Assembly (NCBI RefSeq): GCF_045310695.1
Contig: NZ_JBJIAA010000014.1
Span: forward strand, 98,791-162,790
Direction of reading: 5' to 3'
Source: Clostridium_S neuense
Lineage (GTDB): Bacteria > Bacillota > Clostridia > Clostridiales > Clostridiaceae
Length of the DNA: 64,000 nt
Shown: in pieces, positions 25,509-35,212 of the stretch
Layout: each line of letters starts with the position of its first letter
Position numbering within the stretch: the stretch's first letter is position 1
The notes under the pieces: generated by a model
Told to the model about the DNA's origin: nothing
Seen by the model: the letters and a program-made list of their open reading frames with translations, nothing else
The model's database searches: none
Program-made: the position numbers and the translations under genes

Positions 25509-27488
25509 CTAAAACTTAAGCTCCCCTATATCTTTAAACGAGTTCATGTCCACTGCAACCATTTTAGAATCAAATATAGTATACAAGGTATTCCCTATAT
25601 AAATTGCTCTAAAAGATGTATTTCCATCTTCATCTGATTCTCCTTTATATGCTAGCTTAAATCCATTTTTTAAATCAACCTTATATACATATATAAAACA
25701 TTTTTGCCCCTGACTGGTGCTTATTGCAATTGGAAATGCCATAATACCTTTATCCTTATCAAACAGAAGTGCTTTATGATTATACAAGACGTCCGACTCG
25801 ATACTAATATCAGCATCATAAGTTGATTTTAAATCTGAATTGCCCTCCTGCAAAGATTGCTGCGTTATTAAATTGTCTAAGCTCACATTATACATTTGCT
25901 TTGGTTTAGACATATCCGTTACATCAAACATAGCAAATTTCATATTTCCCGGTTTTGCCAGTGTAAGTCCATTTTCAGAAACATCCGTTGAATTTCTACC
26001 AAACCCTATAATATGATTTTCATCATACGGCTGCAAATAAGTACTAAAGCCAGGCATTTCAAGTTTCCCTGTAATCTTAGGTTTCTTTGGATCTGACAAA
26101 TCTAAAGCAAAAAGGGGATCAGTCTGTTTAAAAGTAACCATATACGCTCTATTGCCCATAAATCTTACAGAATATATTTTTTCACCTACAGCTATATTGC
26201 AAACTTTAGAAATCAATTTCAAATTGTTATCAAATATATATATTCCGCTTGACATATTGCTATTTGTAAAACCATATGAATTATTAGTTACTGCTATTCT
26301 AAAATAGTTATTATATTCATCCATAGAAAATTGATTTAATATATTGCCATCAATTTCAGTTTTATTTTTCAGCTCTACCTTAGAATTAAAAAGCTGAAAT
26401 TTATACAGTATAGTCTTGTTTTCAGCATTTTCAGATGCAATATACATGTTTTTGTCACTACAATAAATATTGCTTCCATTTCCTAATACTGATGTAACCT
26501 TAGCTTCACTGTTTATATTTGAAAGATCTATACTCGAAATATTTATATAATTTGGATATACATCTTTAGGGTTATATACTATATGTTTGTAATCTACCTC
26601 TTTAGCTTTTCCTTTTAAACTGCTGTCTATATAAAACGGAGCACGTTCTTCATCACTTGCATTTTTAAAATCTATATTTATACTTTGATTTGATATTACA
26701 TAAACTTTATCTCCTATAAGTCTTGAATCATTATATCGGCCACCTACAATTAAGCTTTTAGCAAGCTTTGGTTCTTCTTTATTACCTATGTCATAAACTA
26801 TAACCTTAGATTTTTCCCCTGCATACCAATGCTCTTTCATAGCATCATAATTAGGCGAACTTTCATAATATTGACCAAACACTATTAAAAAGTTATCCTT
26901 TAAAAACATATTACTAGCATGAAAATTCTTATCTAGGGATATGCTTGATTCTATTTTCATAGATTGAGCTGGATATGCCCTTACTATCATAACTTTGCCA
27001 CTTCTAGTACTTAAAGTATAAATAAACTTATCATCATTTTTAACCATATCAGGTTCATCAACCCCATTTACCTGCACATTTGTAGCTGAATGAGGTGTGC
27101 TTTCACTTGTTTTGCTTCCAGAATTTTTCACAGCAACATCTGCTGAACCTATTTCTCCCCCCTTCATTGAGGAACCATCCATAGTGTTACTCTTATAATT
27201 TTCTAGTATACTTTTCAAATTTTTGTATGATCCTACAGCTGCAATACCTCTCGAATCTACTTTTGCACTTTTTTGAATCCAAAAGTTTTGTATATGTGTT
27301 TCTATAAATGGAATTTTAAAAATTAATAATATAACAGCAGCAGCCATAAAATAAACACTTAGCATTTTTATTTTATCCTTTTTTTCTTTCTTTTTTAGCC
27401 CTTTTTCTATAGCAAAATCTATTTCAGTCGGAACTTCTATATTATCTATATCATTTTTAAACTTCTTTATCTTATCTAAATCGCTCAA
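25509..27488 (-). CDS. Membrane-anchored beta-propeller protein, putative anti-sigma partner
   Basis: About 659 residues. TTG start chosen because AGGAGG lies 8 nt upstream; this leaves 14 nt after the sigma-factor stop. A charged cytoplasmic N-terminus of ~45 residues precedes one membrane helix (MLSVYFMAAAVILLIFKIPF). The remainder is extracytoplasmic: a Ser/Gly-rich linker, then a beta-propeller (VNGVDEPDMVKNDDKFIYTL is the start of the Beta_propel-type domain; later DPKKPKITGKLEMPG, HIIGFG). The type II topology plus an upstream ECF sigma factor suggests an anti-sigma factor with a sensing propeller, but no known anti-sigma motif (such as ASD/ZAS) is recognised. Confidence 0.85.
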   Translation of the reverse strand: MSDLDKIKKFKNDIDNIEVPTEIDFAIEKGLKKKEKKDKIKMLSVYFMAAAVILLIFKIPFIETHIQNFWIQKSAKVDSRGIAAVGSYKNLKSILENYKSNTMDGSSMKGGEIGSADVAVKNSGSKTSESTPHSATNVQVNGVDEPDMVKNDDKFIYTLSTRSGKVMIVRAYPAQSMKIESSISLDKNFHASNMFLKDNFLIVFGQYYESSPNYDAMKEHWYAGEKSKVIVYDIGNKEEPKLAKSLIVGGRYNDSRLIGDKVYVISNQSINIDFKNASDEERAPFYIDSSLKGKAKEVDYKHIVYNPKDVYPNYINISSIDLSNINSEAKVTSVLGNGSNIYCSDKNMYIASENAENKTILYKFQLFNSKVELKNKTEIDGNILNQFSMDEYNNYFRIAVTNNSYGFTNSNMSSGIYIFDNNLKLISKVCNIAVGEKIYSVRFMGNRAYMVTFKQTDPLFALDLSDPKKPKITGKLEMPGFSTYLQPYDENHIIGFGRNSTDVSENGLTLAKPGNMKFAMFDVTDMSKPKQMYNVSLDNLITQQSLQEGNSDLKSTYDADISIESDVLYNHKALLFDKDKGIMAFPIAISTSQGQKCFIYVYKVDLKNGFKLAYKGESDEDGNTSFRAIYIGNTLYTIFDSKMVAVDMNSFKDIGELKF

Positions 27489-27502
27489 GCTACTTTCCTC
27501 CT

Positions 27503-28021
27503 TTACTTCTCTGGACAATCCATATTTATTCTAAGTGTCTTTAATGCTCTGTGTAGATAAGTCTTAACCGTACCAATTGGACACTTCATTACCTCTGAAA
27601 TATCTTCAAAGGTCATGTCCCTAAAATATTTAAGTACTATCACAGTTCTATACTTATCATTTAGTAAATCTACAGCTCTATATAAATCTATATTTCCTTC
27701 AATATCTTCATCTTTTACCGCTTTGTTTAAAAGCACATTTTCACTGCCGTTTACAAATATTTTTTTCTTCTTTAGCATATCAACAGCACAATTAATGAGT
27801 ATTCTTGTAAGATAAGTATTAAAGAACTGTGGATTTTTTAGCTTCTTAATTGAAGCGTAAGATCTATACACAGTTTCACTTACTATATCAAGTGCATCTT
27901 CTTTATTTTTTACGTATATGTATGCTGTTTTGTAAAGTACATCTTTTCTTTCATACATAAGCTTTGCAAAGGCTTCTTTGTCCCCTGACTTTGCAAGAGT
28001 AATAACCTCTTCCTCACCCAA
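27503..28021 (-). CDS. ECF-family RNA polymerase sigma factor
   Basis: About 172 residues from a TTG start (reads GEEEVITLAKSGDKEAF), chosen because AAAGGAAG lies 8 nt upstream and because the length then matches ECF sigma factors. Longer in-frame starts run through the promoter. Region 2 (LYKTAYIYVKNKEDALDIV) and region 4 (TFEDISEVMKCPIGTVKTYL) are intact. A TGAAAC-type promoter just upstream suggests autoregulation. It is co-transcribed with the beta-propeller gene. Confidence 0.9.
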   Translation of the reverse strand: MGEEEVITLAKSGDKEAFAKLMYERKDVLYKTAYIYVKNKEDALDIVSETVYRSYASIKKLKNPQFFNTYLTRILINCAVDMLKKKKIFVNGSENVLLNKAVKDEDIEGNIDLYRAVDLLNDKYRTVIVLKYFRDMTFEDISEVMKCPIGTVKTYLHRALKTLRINMDCPEK

Positions 28022-28054
28022 ATTTTTCACTTCCTTTAAATTCATTCTAAACAT

Positions 28055-28083
28055 TAGACTAAGATACTTATGTTTTGGTTTCA
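28055..28083 (-). promoter_or_regulatory. ECF-type promoter upstream of the sigma-factor gene
   Basis: TGAAAC (28083-28078) followed after 16 bp by TAGTCTA (28061-28055). TGAAAC at -35 and a GTC-containing -10 are hallmarks of Bacillus/Clostridium ECF promoters (sigmaM/sigmaW type). Predicted transcription start near 28048, giving a short leader to the TTG start at 28021. Confidence 0.65.
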
Positions 28084-28139
28084 CACAAAGGAGAAATAAC
28101 ATTAATTTAATTATAATCCGAAATAATGAGAACAAAATA

Positions 28140-28370
28140 CAAGAGTAGAGAGTAAGAAGTAGAGTGTAGAGTGAATGATAATTTTCTGCTTTGGCAGAAA
28201 ATCTAAAACTTATTGCTGACGCCATTTCAAGATAATACCATATTATATTCATTCAGTCAGCTGAACATCATTCTACGTTTTTTTATATAATTTAGATTTA
28301 TCTGACGAGAGGAAGATCAACATATACAAGGTTTGGACAAAGTCCATTATCCTTCTAGAACTAGATATTT
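28140..28370. repeat. Intergenic repeat fragments (GTAGAGTGAA type, TTTATCTGACG type, family B half)
   Basis: 28140-28210 has purine-rich AGAGTAGAGTGTAGAGTGAA-like sequence and a TTTTCTGC/GCAGAAAA hairpin. 28290-28316 has TTTATCTGACGAGAGGAAG, as at 20841-20865. 28320-28368 has a family B half element (CAAGGTTTGGACAAAGTCC, then CATTATCCTTCTAGAACTA). No gene seen. Confidence 0.65.
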
Positions 28371-28430
28371 ATAATCTTTTCATTCCTTCACTCTACTCTT
28401 CTTTAAAGTTTGCATTATTTTTATAGCACA

Positions 28431-28470
28431 AAAAAAACAAGCACCATCCCCTCATAGTGCTTGTTTTTTT
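28431..28470 (-). terminator. Rho-independent terminator after the amino-acid ABC operon
   Basis: AAAAAAACAAGCAC (28431-28444) and GTGCTTGTTTTTTT (28457-28470) form a perfect 14-bp stem with a 12-nt loop and T-runs on both strands. It lies 12 bp after the ATPase gene stop. Confidence 0.9.
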
Positions 28471-28481
28471 ACATCGGTTTT

Positions 28482-29246
28482 CTATAAAATTTTATCTAAA
28501 AATGCTCTAGTTCTATCTTCCCTAGGATTTGTGAAAATTTCTTCTGGAGTGGCTTCCTCTACTATTTTTCCGCCATCCATAAATATTACTCTATCAGCAA
28601 CTTCTCTTGCAAAGCCCATTTCGTGAGTAACAACAACCATTGTCATGCCCTCTTCTGCAAGTCCCTTCATTACTCCTAAAACCTCTCCAACAAGCTCTGG
28701 GTCAAGAGCAGATGTAGGCTCATCAAACAGCATTATATCTGGTTCCATGCAAAGTGCTCTTGCAATAGCAACTCTCTGCTTTTGTCCACCAGAAAGCTTT
28801 GAAGGATAGACATCAAGCTTATCACTTAATCCAACCTTTGCAATAAGCTTTTCTGCTCTTTCTCTTACTACTGCACTATTTTCTTTTTTTACAGTAATAG
28901 GTGCTGCCATAACGTTTTGTATAACCGTCATATGTGGAAATAGATTAAAGCCTTGAAAAACCATTCCAGTTTTCTCTATTATCTCTCTATATTCTTTTTT
29001 ATTCTTTAAATCCAAGGTTTGGCCTTCTATTGTAACTTCACCTTCTTCTGGAACTTCAAGATGATTTAAACACCTTAAAAAAGTACTCTTTCCTGAACCA
29101 GAAGGTCCTATTATTACAAGAACCTCTCCCTTGTTAACATTAATATTCAAATTTTCAAAAACCGTAAGCTTGCCAAATTTCTTAGTTAAACCTTTAGCTT
29201 CTATCATTAACGTACTAGCCATTTCACTAGCTTCTGCCATTAACAT
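28482..29246 (-). CDS. Polar amino acid ABC transporter, ATP-binding subunit
   Basis: 254 residues. Walker A GPSGSGKST, Q-loop VFQGFNLFPHMTV, signature LSGGQKQRVAIARAL, Walker B IMLFDEPTSALDPE and H-loop VVTHEMGFA place it in the GlnQ/HisP group. AGGGGAGG lies 6 nt before the ATG. Pairs with the permease 13 nt upstream. No binding-protein gene is adjacent; one of the right class is at 50582. Confidence 0.95.
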   Translation of the reverse strand: MLMAEASEMASTLMIEAKGLTKKFGKLTVFENLNINVNKGEVLVIIGPSGSGKSTFLRCLNHLEVPEEGEVTIEGQTLDLKNKKEYREIIEKTGMVFQGFNLFPHMTVIQNVMAAPITVKKENSAVVRERAEKLIAKVGLSDKLDVYPSKLSGGQKQRVAIARALCMEPDIMLFDEPTSALDPELVGEVLGVMKGLAEEGMTMVVVTHEMGFAREVADRVIFMDGGKIVEEATPEEIFTNPREDRTRAFLDKIL

Positions 29247-29259
29247 ACTAATCCTCCCC

Positions 29260-29907
29260 TTAATAAACTGATAGTTTCTTTTCTACACGTGAGAACAAGA
29301 AAGTAAATACAGTCGTCATTATAAGATAAAAAACACCTGTCATAACATATGGAGTAACCGCATCACCAGAAGCTGATACAAAGAGCTGTGCCTTTCTTAA
29401 AAGCTCTTCCATTGTTATTACTGAAACTAAAGAAGTATCTTTAATTAGGGCAATAAACTCATTTCCCATTGGTGGAATTATTACTCTAAAGGCCTGCGGT
29501 AAAATTATCTTTTTCATAGTTTGAAAATAGGTAAAACCAAGTGCCCTTGAAGCTTCAAATTGTCCCTTATCTATAGCTAAAATACCACTTCTTATTATCT
29601 CCGCAACATATGCTCCCGAATTCAAACTAAGTCCAAGTATTGCAGCTTGTATAGATGTAATTTGAATTCCTAAAGATGGAAGTCCATAATAAAACACATA
29701 GAGTTGAAGCAAAAGTGGTGTTCCTCTAAATATCCAGGTATAAAAAGCACCTATATAGTTTAACACCTTATTAGATGAAATCTTTAATATAGCAATTATA
29801 AGTGCAATTATGCATCCACATATAATTGCTATTACAGTAAGTTCAACAGTTACAACACTTCCATTTAAAAGCACTGGTAACACCTTGTTTAGTGAACCAA
29901 AATCCAT
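29260..29907 (-). CDS. Polar amino acid ABC transporter, permease subunit
   Basis: About 215 residues from MDFGSLNKV, with GGAGGGAGA upstream. HisM/GlnP-type permease with about five membrane helices; the EAA loop is EASRALGFTYFQTMKKIILPQAF, and FRGTPLLLQLYVFYYG is the family N-terminal signature. It works as a dimer with the ATPase at 28482. Confidence 0.95.
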   Translation of the reverse strand: MDFGSLNKVLPVLLNGSVVTVELTVIAIICGCIIALIIAILKISSNKVLNYIGAFYTWIFRGTPLLLQLYVFYYGLPSLGIQITSIQAAILGLSLNSGAYVAEIIRSGILAIDKGQFEASRALGFTYFQTMKKIILPQAFRVIIPPMGNEFIALIKDTSLVSVITMEELLRKAQLFVSASGDAVTPYVMTGVFYLIMTTVFTFLFSRVEKKLSVY

Positions 29908-30107
29908 AAAAAAATCTCCCTCCATCAGCCACTTATAGAAATTATAAAGTCTTTAATATCTATATATGTTCATTGCATTTTTATTCAATCAAAATTAAAT
30001 ATTTATACATCATTTAAAATTAATTATACATAAAATTTAACCATTAATCAATTACTTGTGCATAAAAATTGATTCCAGCATTGGATATTTATTATAGTAA
30101 TTTTATA

Positions 30108-31055
30108 TTAATAACCTTTTTTTACACTTACTATATTGTTTAGCTTTTCACTTCTTTTATATTTCAACATGTTGTTATAAATAAGCTCATACAACCTCTT
30201 GTCCTTATTTTGAGAAACCCATGAATTGTGCGGAGTTATTATAACATTATCAAAGCTCCACAGAGGATTTTCATAATCAAGAGGTTCTTTTTCAAATACA
30301 TCCAAGGCTGCCGCAGCTATTTTTTTATTTGTGATATTCTGAATTAATTTTTCTTCATCAACTACCTCTCCTCTTGATGCATTTATAAAAGTAACTCCAT
30401 CCTTCATAGCTGCAAATTCCTTTTCTCCTATAAAATGAAAAGTACCTTTAGTAAGCGGTAATAAACAGATTACAACATCACATTGTTTAAGCATAATCTC
30501 AATTTCATTATTTGAGTAACACTTATCAAAATAATCTACTTGCCTTCCACTTGTATTAAGTCCTAAAGTTTCTACTCCAAAGCCTTTAAGTCTTTTTGCT
30601 GTCTCAACTGCTATGCTACCTGTTCCCACTATTCCAACAGTACTTTTATATAGCTCTCTAAGTGAAGAATTTAGCTTCCAGAGCTTCTTTTCTTTATTTT
30701 TATAGAAACTATAACTTTGCTTAAAAATATCAAGTATGGCAGATATTATCCATTCTGCTATGGGTATACTGTAACTATCACTATTATTTGTTAGAATAAT
30801 ATTCCCCTCTTCTACTTTCTCCTTTGGCACCTGATTAATGCCATCACTGATAAGTTGAATCCATTTTAAATTTTTCATTTTGCCAATATCTAAACTTTCA
30901 AAAGCATTATAAGTTACCAGCATTTCTACATCTTTTAGTTCATCTGTATATTCTAAAGCCCTCTCTTTACCTTTAATTATTTCATAACCTAGATCCTCTA
31001 ACTTATTCATTTTTTCCTTTTCAAAAGTATAAGTAAATAATGCTTTAATTTTCAT
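30108..31055 (-). CDS. D-isomer-specific 2-hydroxyacid dehydrogenase family protein
   Basis: About 315 residues from MKIKALFTYT (GCGAGGG site upstream). NAD-binding motif VGIVGTGSIAVETAKRL, catalytic Arg in INASRGEVVDEE, Glu in LDVFEKEPL and His in ITPHNSWVS. The N-terminal substrate domain is divergent, so the 2-hydroxy acid cannot be named. It belongs to the phosphoglycerate/glyoxylate reductase-like superfamily. Monocistronic by position. Confidence 0.9.
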   Translation of the reverse strand: MKIKALFTYTFEKEKMNKLEDLGYEIIKGKERALEYTDELKDVEMLVTYNAFESLDIGKMKNLKWIQLISDGINQVPKEKVEEGNIILTNNSDSYSIPIAEWIISAILDIFKQSYSFYKNKEKKLWKLNSSLRELYKSTVGIVGTGSIAVETAKRLKGFGVETLGLNTSGRQVDYFDKCYSNNEIEIMLKQCDVVICLLPLTKGTFHFIGEKEFAAMKDGVTFINASRGEVVDEEKLIQNITNKKIAAAALDVFEKEPLDYENPLWSFDNVIITPHNSWVSQNKDKRLYELIYNNMLKYKRSEKLNNIVSVKKGY

Positions 31056-31244
31056 ATATAATCCCTCGCTAATCAGCTTTCTTATTTCCACTTTGTTAAT
31101 CATCAGTGTTGTTTTTTATTAATATGTTACCATATACGGCTTATTTTTTCAACATGGTTATTAGATTTATTCTTTACTTATATATTATTAATTTACAAGC
31201 TTATGGTACCTCATTTCTAGAGATTAACTTTTTATTATGATAAA

Positions 31245-31355
31245 GCGGAATAACAATGCTTGGGAACATAAAAAAAAAATTCCTCCGTACCTACGGAATT
31301 TTAAGTGCTAATCTTTGTAATCACTTAAATTTTTATCCCAATTTCTCCAACGCAG
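31245..31355. repeat. Family A fragment (accessory hairpin only), copy 4
   Basis: The part related to family A begins AATAACAATGCTTGGGA, then carries AATTCCTCCGTACCTACGG / AATTTTAAGTGC at about 31278-31312 and TCTTTGTAA. The arms TTGGGA..ATAAAAA and TTTTTATCCCAA enclose it (about 31260-31347). The main core palindrome is missing. It lies in the 336-bp gap between the dehydrogenase and GNAT genes, which holds no gene. Confidence 0.7.
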
Positions 31356-31391
31356 TAATTAGTTATATTATCTGTATGATTATAAATTTCA

Positions 31392-32153
31392 TCATTCTCT
31401 AAAATACTTGTGAGCAAACTTAATAAACTTGCTTTCGGATAATATTTCATGTGTTACAAACTTACCATTATAGAAAAGGCTGTAGGTTGTAAAGGGTGAT
31501 GGTGCATTTTTAGCACTTTCTAAACTTTCATGTTTGTGTACAACTAGCTCCACTCCGAATTTACTGGCCGCCTCTTTTACTATTTCTACATATTTTTCTG
31601 TATAAGGGCATTGATTAGAATAATATATAGTAAGGCCCTTTTCTAAAATCTTGCTTTCTTTCGCACAAGTTTTAAATGATGGCTTTTCTGCACCTTCTTC
31701 AAAAGGAAGATACAAAAGTTCATAATAAGGCTTTGCTGTATCTGCAACTTTAAACCCTTTATATTTCATATAGTTTCCATCACTTAAATATGGTAACTTC
31801 TTTTTTGATGAAAGCACTGCAATTCCCTTTTTACCTTGAACCTTACTATCCTTAATACATTCATTTAAAAGGATATTTGCTATTCCTTTGCCTTTATATT
31901 GTCCAGAAACCCAGAAGCAATCAATAACCATATATCCATCTGCATTAATTGGATACCATGCCTTTTCGCTAGGTATGTACTCTATAAAAACCTTTGCCCT
32001 TACATTTGCCTTTTTAAAAATAAGACCATCTTTAAATCTTTCCTTTAGCCATTCTTTTTTAAGTTTAACGCAATTTTCTCCTCTTTTATCAGCAATGGCA
32101 CAACATATGTGTTCCTTATCTATATTATTTTCTGTAACCTGAATAAGCTCCAA
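31392..32153 (-). CDS. GNAT acetyltransferase fused to a YoaP-like domain
   Basis: About 253 residues. The N-terminal ~140 residues are GNAT (VSGQYKGKGIANILLNECIK is the acetyl-CoA-binding motif A). The C-terminal ~90 residues look thioredoxin-like and begin with YYSNQCPYTEKYVEIVKEAA, matching the YoaP domain found after some GNATs. A TTG start is proposed since GAGGTG is 6 nt upstream; GTG 9 nt earlier is possible. Substrate unknown. The CPYT site has one cysteine, so it is not a classic dithiol thioredoxin. Confidence 0.85.
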   Translation of the reverse strand: MELIQVTENNIDKEHICCAIADKRGENCVKLKKEWLKERFKDGLIFKKANVRAKVFIEYIPSEKAWYPINADGYMVIDCFWVSGQYKGKGIANILLNECIKDSKVQGKKGIAVLSSKKKLPYLSDGNYMKYKGFKVADTAKPYYELLYLPFEEGAEKPSFKTCAKESKILEKGLTIYYSNQCPYTEKYVEIVKEAASKFGVELVVHKHESLESAKNAPSPFTTYSLFYNGKFVTHEILSESKFIKFAHKYFRE

Positions 32154-32214
32154 ATTAATCACCTCATTTTTTTAATAATAGCATATATAATATGACAGGA
32201 GTATGACATATATT

Positions 32215-32600
32215 GTGAAGTAACAATGCTTCGTCGCGTTAAAAAAAGCCTATAAATCTAAGGTTGAAAAATCATAAAATCCTAAGATATTTCAATAACT
32301 CGCTAGAAAAATGCTCAGGCAAATTGAAATATCTAAGTATTTTATGATTTTTCAACTAAGATTTATTAGAATTTTTTTAAATCGTTCCTTCAGCATTATT
32401 ACTTTACTCACACGGTAGTGCAATGTGGATTTATCTTTCGTTTCTCTCAGATAAATCTTAGAACTTATTAATATCAGCTGCGCTGAATATTATGTTTTAA
32501 GCCATGCGAAAGCATTAAGTTTAAGATTTTTTAAAGCGATAGCGGAAAAAAATCAACCTTAACTGTCCTCTGTCAGCTGTCCATTGTCAACTGATATATT
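32215..32600. repeat. Family A repeat copy 5, followed by TTTATCT-type repeat
   Basis: Family A: arms GTGAAGTAACAATGC (32215-32229) and GCATTATTACTT (32393-32404); core palindrome 32240-32380 with AGATATTTCAATAACTCGC / AAATTGAAATATCT. Then 32430-32600: GATTTATCTTTCG / TCTCAGATAAATC hairpin, a GCATTAAGTTTAAGATTTTT segment and TGTCCTCTGTCAGCTGTCC. The second part has a relative at 41172-41370. The 578-bp gap contains no gene. Confidence 0.85.
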
Positions 32601-32731
32601 TTCATATAACCAACATGTTCCAAAATACAATTCAGCTAATTTTAATATTCTAAGTTGTTTATCTATAAGTTTCTCATCTCATGTTATAATTTTCATATAC
32701 AAACTTCATTTTTCAGAAGGAAGGAAATGCT

Positions 32732-33898
32732 ATGAAATCTAAAGATCCATACGCAGGGATGCTATTAAAATTAGAAAGAATAAAACAAAATAAAGGTCAA
32801 AAAGAAATTTGCTTTGGAATTTGTGTTCCAAGTTATTTAAGTAAAATAGAACGAAATTTAGTGCAAGCTGATGAAAAGATTTTACAGGAATTATTTGAAC
32901 GATTAAACATAAAATATTGCTTTAAAGAAGAATTTATAACCAAAGCCGCTAATTTAATTAATACATACTTTAAAAATCAATTTTATGGACTAGATAATAA
33001 GAAAATATTTTGTGAGCTTAAAGAGTCAAGTGCAGAATTAAACTACAGTCCGCTTGCAATTGACTGGTTGCTTATACAAGGCTTTGAAAAAAATAAAAAT
33101 GTAATTCCACTTCTCTCTCAATTACAAGATGTAATGTCAGAACATCAACTTGCCTTGTATTATATTATTCAACCTTTAGAGATTAAGGATGCAAATAAAA
33201 TGCTAAAGTCATATAAAAAATCTTATAGAATTTTGGAAAACAGCTATAGTCTTTTATATGTAATGGAAGCTTATTTTCTTTTAGGTCAATATGATAAAGT
33301 AAATGAGTGTGCTAACCAATGTATTTCTATAGCTTTAGAAGAAGGTAATACCTGGGCTTTAGCTGAATGCTTTGATATGCAGGGATGTGTTTATGCTGCA
33401 TTAAATGTTGAACCTTTGATGCTGCAATTTTACAAAAGGTGCATTAACCTACTTCAAAATACACTCTGGAAGGAAAAATTAAGTGGAACCTATTATAACA
33501 TTGGCGCTGTATACTTACAAAATGGCAAATATGAATTAGCAATGCAATACCTTAATAAGGTAACGGAATTAGAATGTGATTTCCTTTTGAATCATAAAAA
33601 AGCACTTGTTAAGATAAGAAGTTGACATAGTGAAGAAGCAAAAGATTTTCTTGAAATAATGAAAAACTGGCTTCTTAATAAAAATGATGTTGAAGTTGAA
33701 AAACTAATGTATGAAGAAACACTTATGGAAATGAACAAAAACTTCTTATCAAATCGCCATTTTATAAGTCTTCTTGAAAAACTCATGTTATCAATAAAAA
33801 CCGACAAACATTTAGGATATTACTTATTTTACCGAGACCTTTTAAAAGAAGCTTATTGCAAACAGCGAAAATATAAAAAAGCACTAGAGCTAAAATAA
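32732..33898 (+). pseudogene. XRE/TPR (RRNPP-like) regulator interrupted by in-frame TGA
   Basis: One continuous frame of 389 codons is broken only by TGA at 33623-33625 (context KIRS-stop-HSEEAKDF; TGG to TGA would fit). N-terminal HTH_3-like region (QKEICFGICVPSYLSKIERN) followed by helical TPR-like repeats (ALAECFDMQGCVYAALNVEP, SGTYYNIGAVYLQNGKYELA, DLLKEAYCKQRKYKKALELK). This is the layout of peptide-responsive RRNPP regulators. AGAAGGAAGG lies upstream of the ATG. No peptide gene follows. The first 297 residues could still be made as a truncated protein. The adjacent transporter also has a damaged 5' end, so the locus looks decayed. Confidence 0.8.
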
Positions 33899-33939
33899 AG
33901 TACAATTTCCTAAAAAGTTATAAAATACTTAATTAAGCA

Positions 33940-35139
33940 GTGAAAACAGTTTCAACTATATTATCAGTTATAGGTGGTCAAGCAATGGATTTGCCTATCA
34001 GCCTACTTGTTTTTGATAAAACAAAATCTACTTTTTTATCGGCTATTATAATGGTATGTGGTATGCTTCCAAACATCCTTTTTTCAATTGCCGTTTCACC
34101 AATTATTGATAAGGGAAGTAAAAAGAAATGGATTGTTAGATTAGATATTTTAATGGCTGCAATATATCTTTTAACAGGAATTTATGTTTTAAGTCATCCA
34201 TTTAATTACGCTCTCTATGTTATTTTCACTCTAGTTGTAGGCACAATTTCTGTGTTTTATCACCTAAGTTATTCCTCCTGGTATCCTGATCTTATTCCAG
34301 CTGGAATGGAACAAAAAGGATATGCCGTTAGCGGAACTATTTACCCAACAGTTTCAATTATCATGGCACCATTTGCAGCCTTCCTATACAAAAGTCTTCC
34401 ACTTGGATATATCTTTATAGCAGTTTCTGCCTTAACCTTAATTGCTGTTATATCTGAAGTAAACATTACAGAAACAAATTCAAAAGTTGCTGAGAAATAT
34501 GATTTTAAACAGTATAAAGAAGATATAAAAGAAGGCTTTGCTTTTTTAAAGAAGGAAAAAGGAATAAGAAATATATATACTTACATGAGCATTACTAACG
34601 GAGCATCAGATGGTATTTCTGTTATAACTCAGGCCTTTTATCAAACGCAGCCTTGGCTTACCGTAACAATGCTTGGTTTCTTAAAAAGTGCCGAAACCTT
34701 AGGCAGGGTACTTGGAGGACTTTTTCAATACAAAAAAGACATCCCTACAAGCAAAAGATATTCTTTAACAAAATTTATTTATATATTTTACGATTCAATG
34801 GATTCAATTTTACTCTTTATGCCCTATCCTTTAATGCTGATTAATAGATTTTTGTGTGGAGCACTTGGAACAACTAGTGCTACTTTAAGAGAAGCTGCCG
34901 TGCAATCCTACTTGCCACAATCAATAAGAACAAGAATCAATGCATTTTTTAATGTTGTATTTGCTGCTGGTGATATTGTTTTTCAACTTGCTGCAGGTTA
35001 TTTAGGACAATTTTTCTCATACAGAATTGTGGCTTTAGGTTTAGGATTGTTTACTTTAAGTAGTGTGTTTATATTCATTTGTATTCCAGCTAGTGAAAAT
35101 CGTAAGGTTTATGAAGCAAGTAGAAGCTCCTTGCATTGA
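33940..35139 (+). CDS. MFS transporter, probably missing its native N-terminus
   Basis: 399 residues from a GTG with no ribosome site. It opens abruptly with TVSTILSVIGGQAMDLPISL, which is usually preceded in MFS drug-efflux proteins by 10-20 residues. In the same frame upstream the sequence reads YNFLKSYKILN before a TAA at 33934-33936, so a nonsense or indel lesion probably cut off the start. About 11-12 membrane helices are visible. The loop between helices 2 and 3 reads DKGSKKKWIVRLD. It may be a pseudogene or restart internally. Confidence 0.7.
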   Translation: MKTVSTILSVIGGQAMDLPISLLVFDKTKSTFLSAIIMVCGMLPNILFSIAVSPIIDKGSKKKWIVRLDILMAAIYLLTGIYVLSHPFNYALYVIFTLVVGTISVFYHLSYSSWYPDLIPAGMEQKGYAVSGTIYPTVSIIMAPFAAFLYKSLPLGYIFIAVSALTLIAVISEVNITETNSKVAEKYDFKQYKEDIKEGFAFLKKEKGIRNIYTYMSITNGASDGISVITQAFYQTQPWLTVTMLGFLKSAETLGRVLGGLFQYKKDIPTSKRYSLTKFIYIFYDSMDSILLFMPYPLMLINRFLCGALGTTSATLREAAVQSYLPQSIRTRINAFFNVVFAAGDIVFQLAAGYLGQFFSYRIVALGLGLFTLSSVFIFICIPASENRKVYEASRSSLH

Positions 35140-35212
35140 AAAAAACTTTTGGAATGATAATGAATATAAATGTAAAACTTGGATACCAATAAAAAGAATA
35201 TCTTAGTATCCT

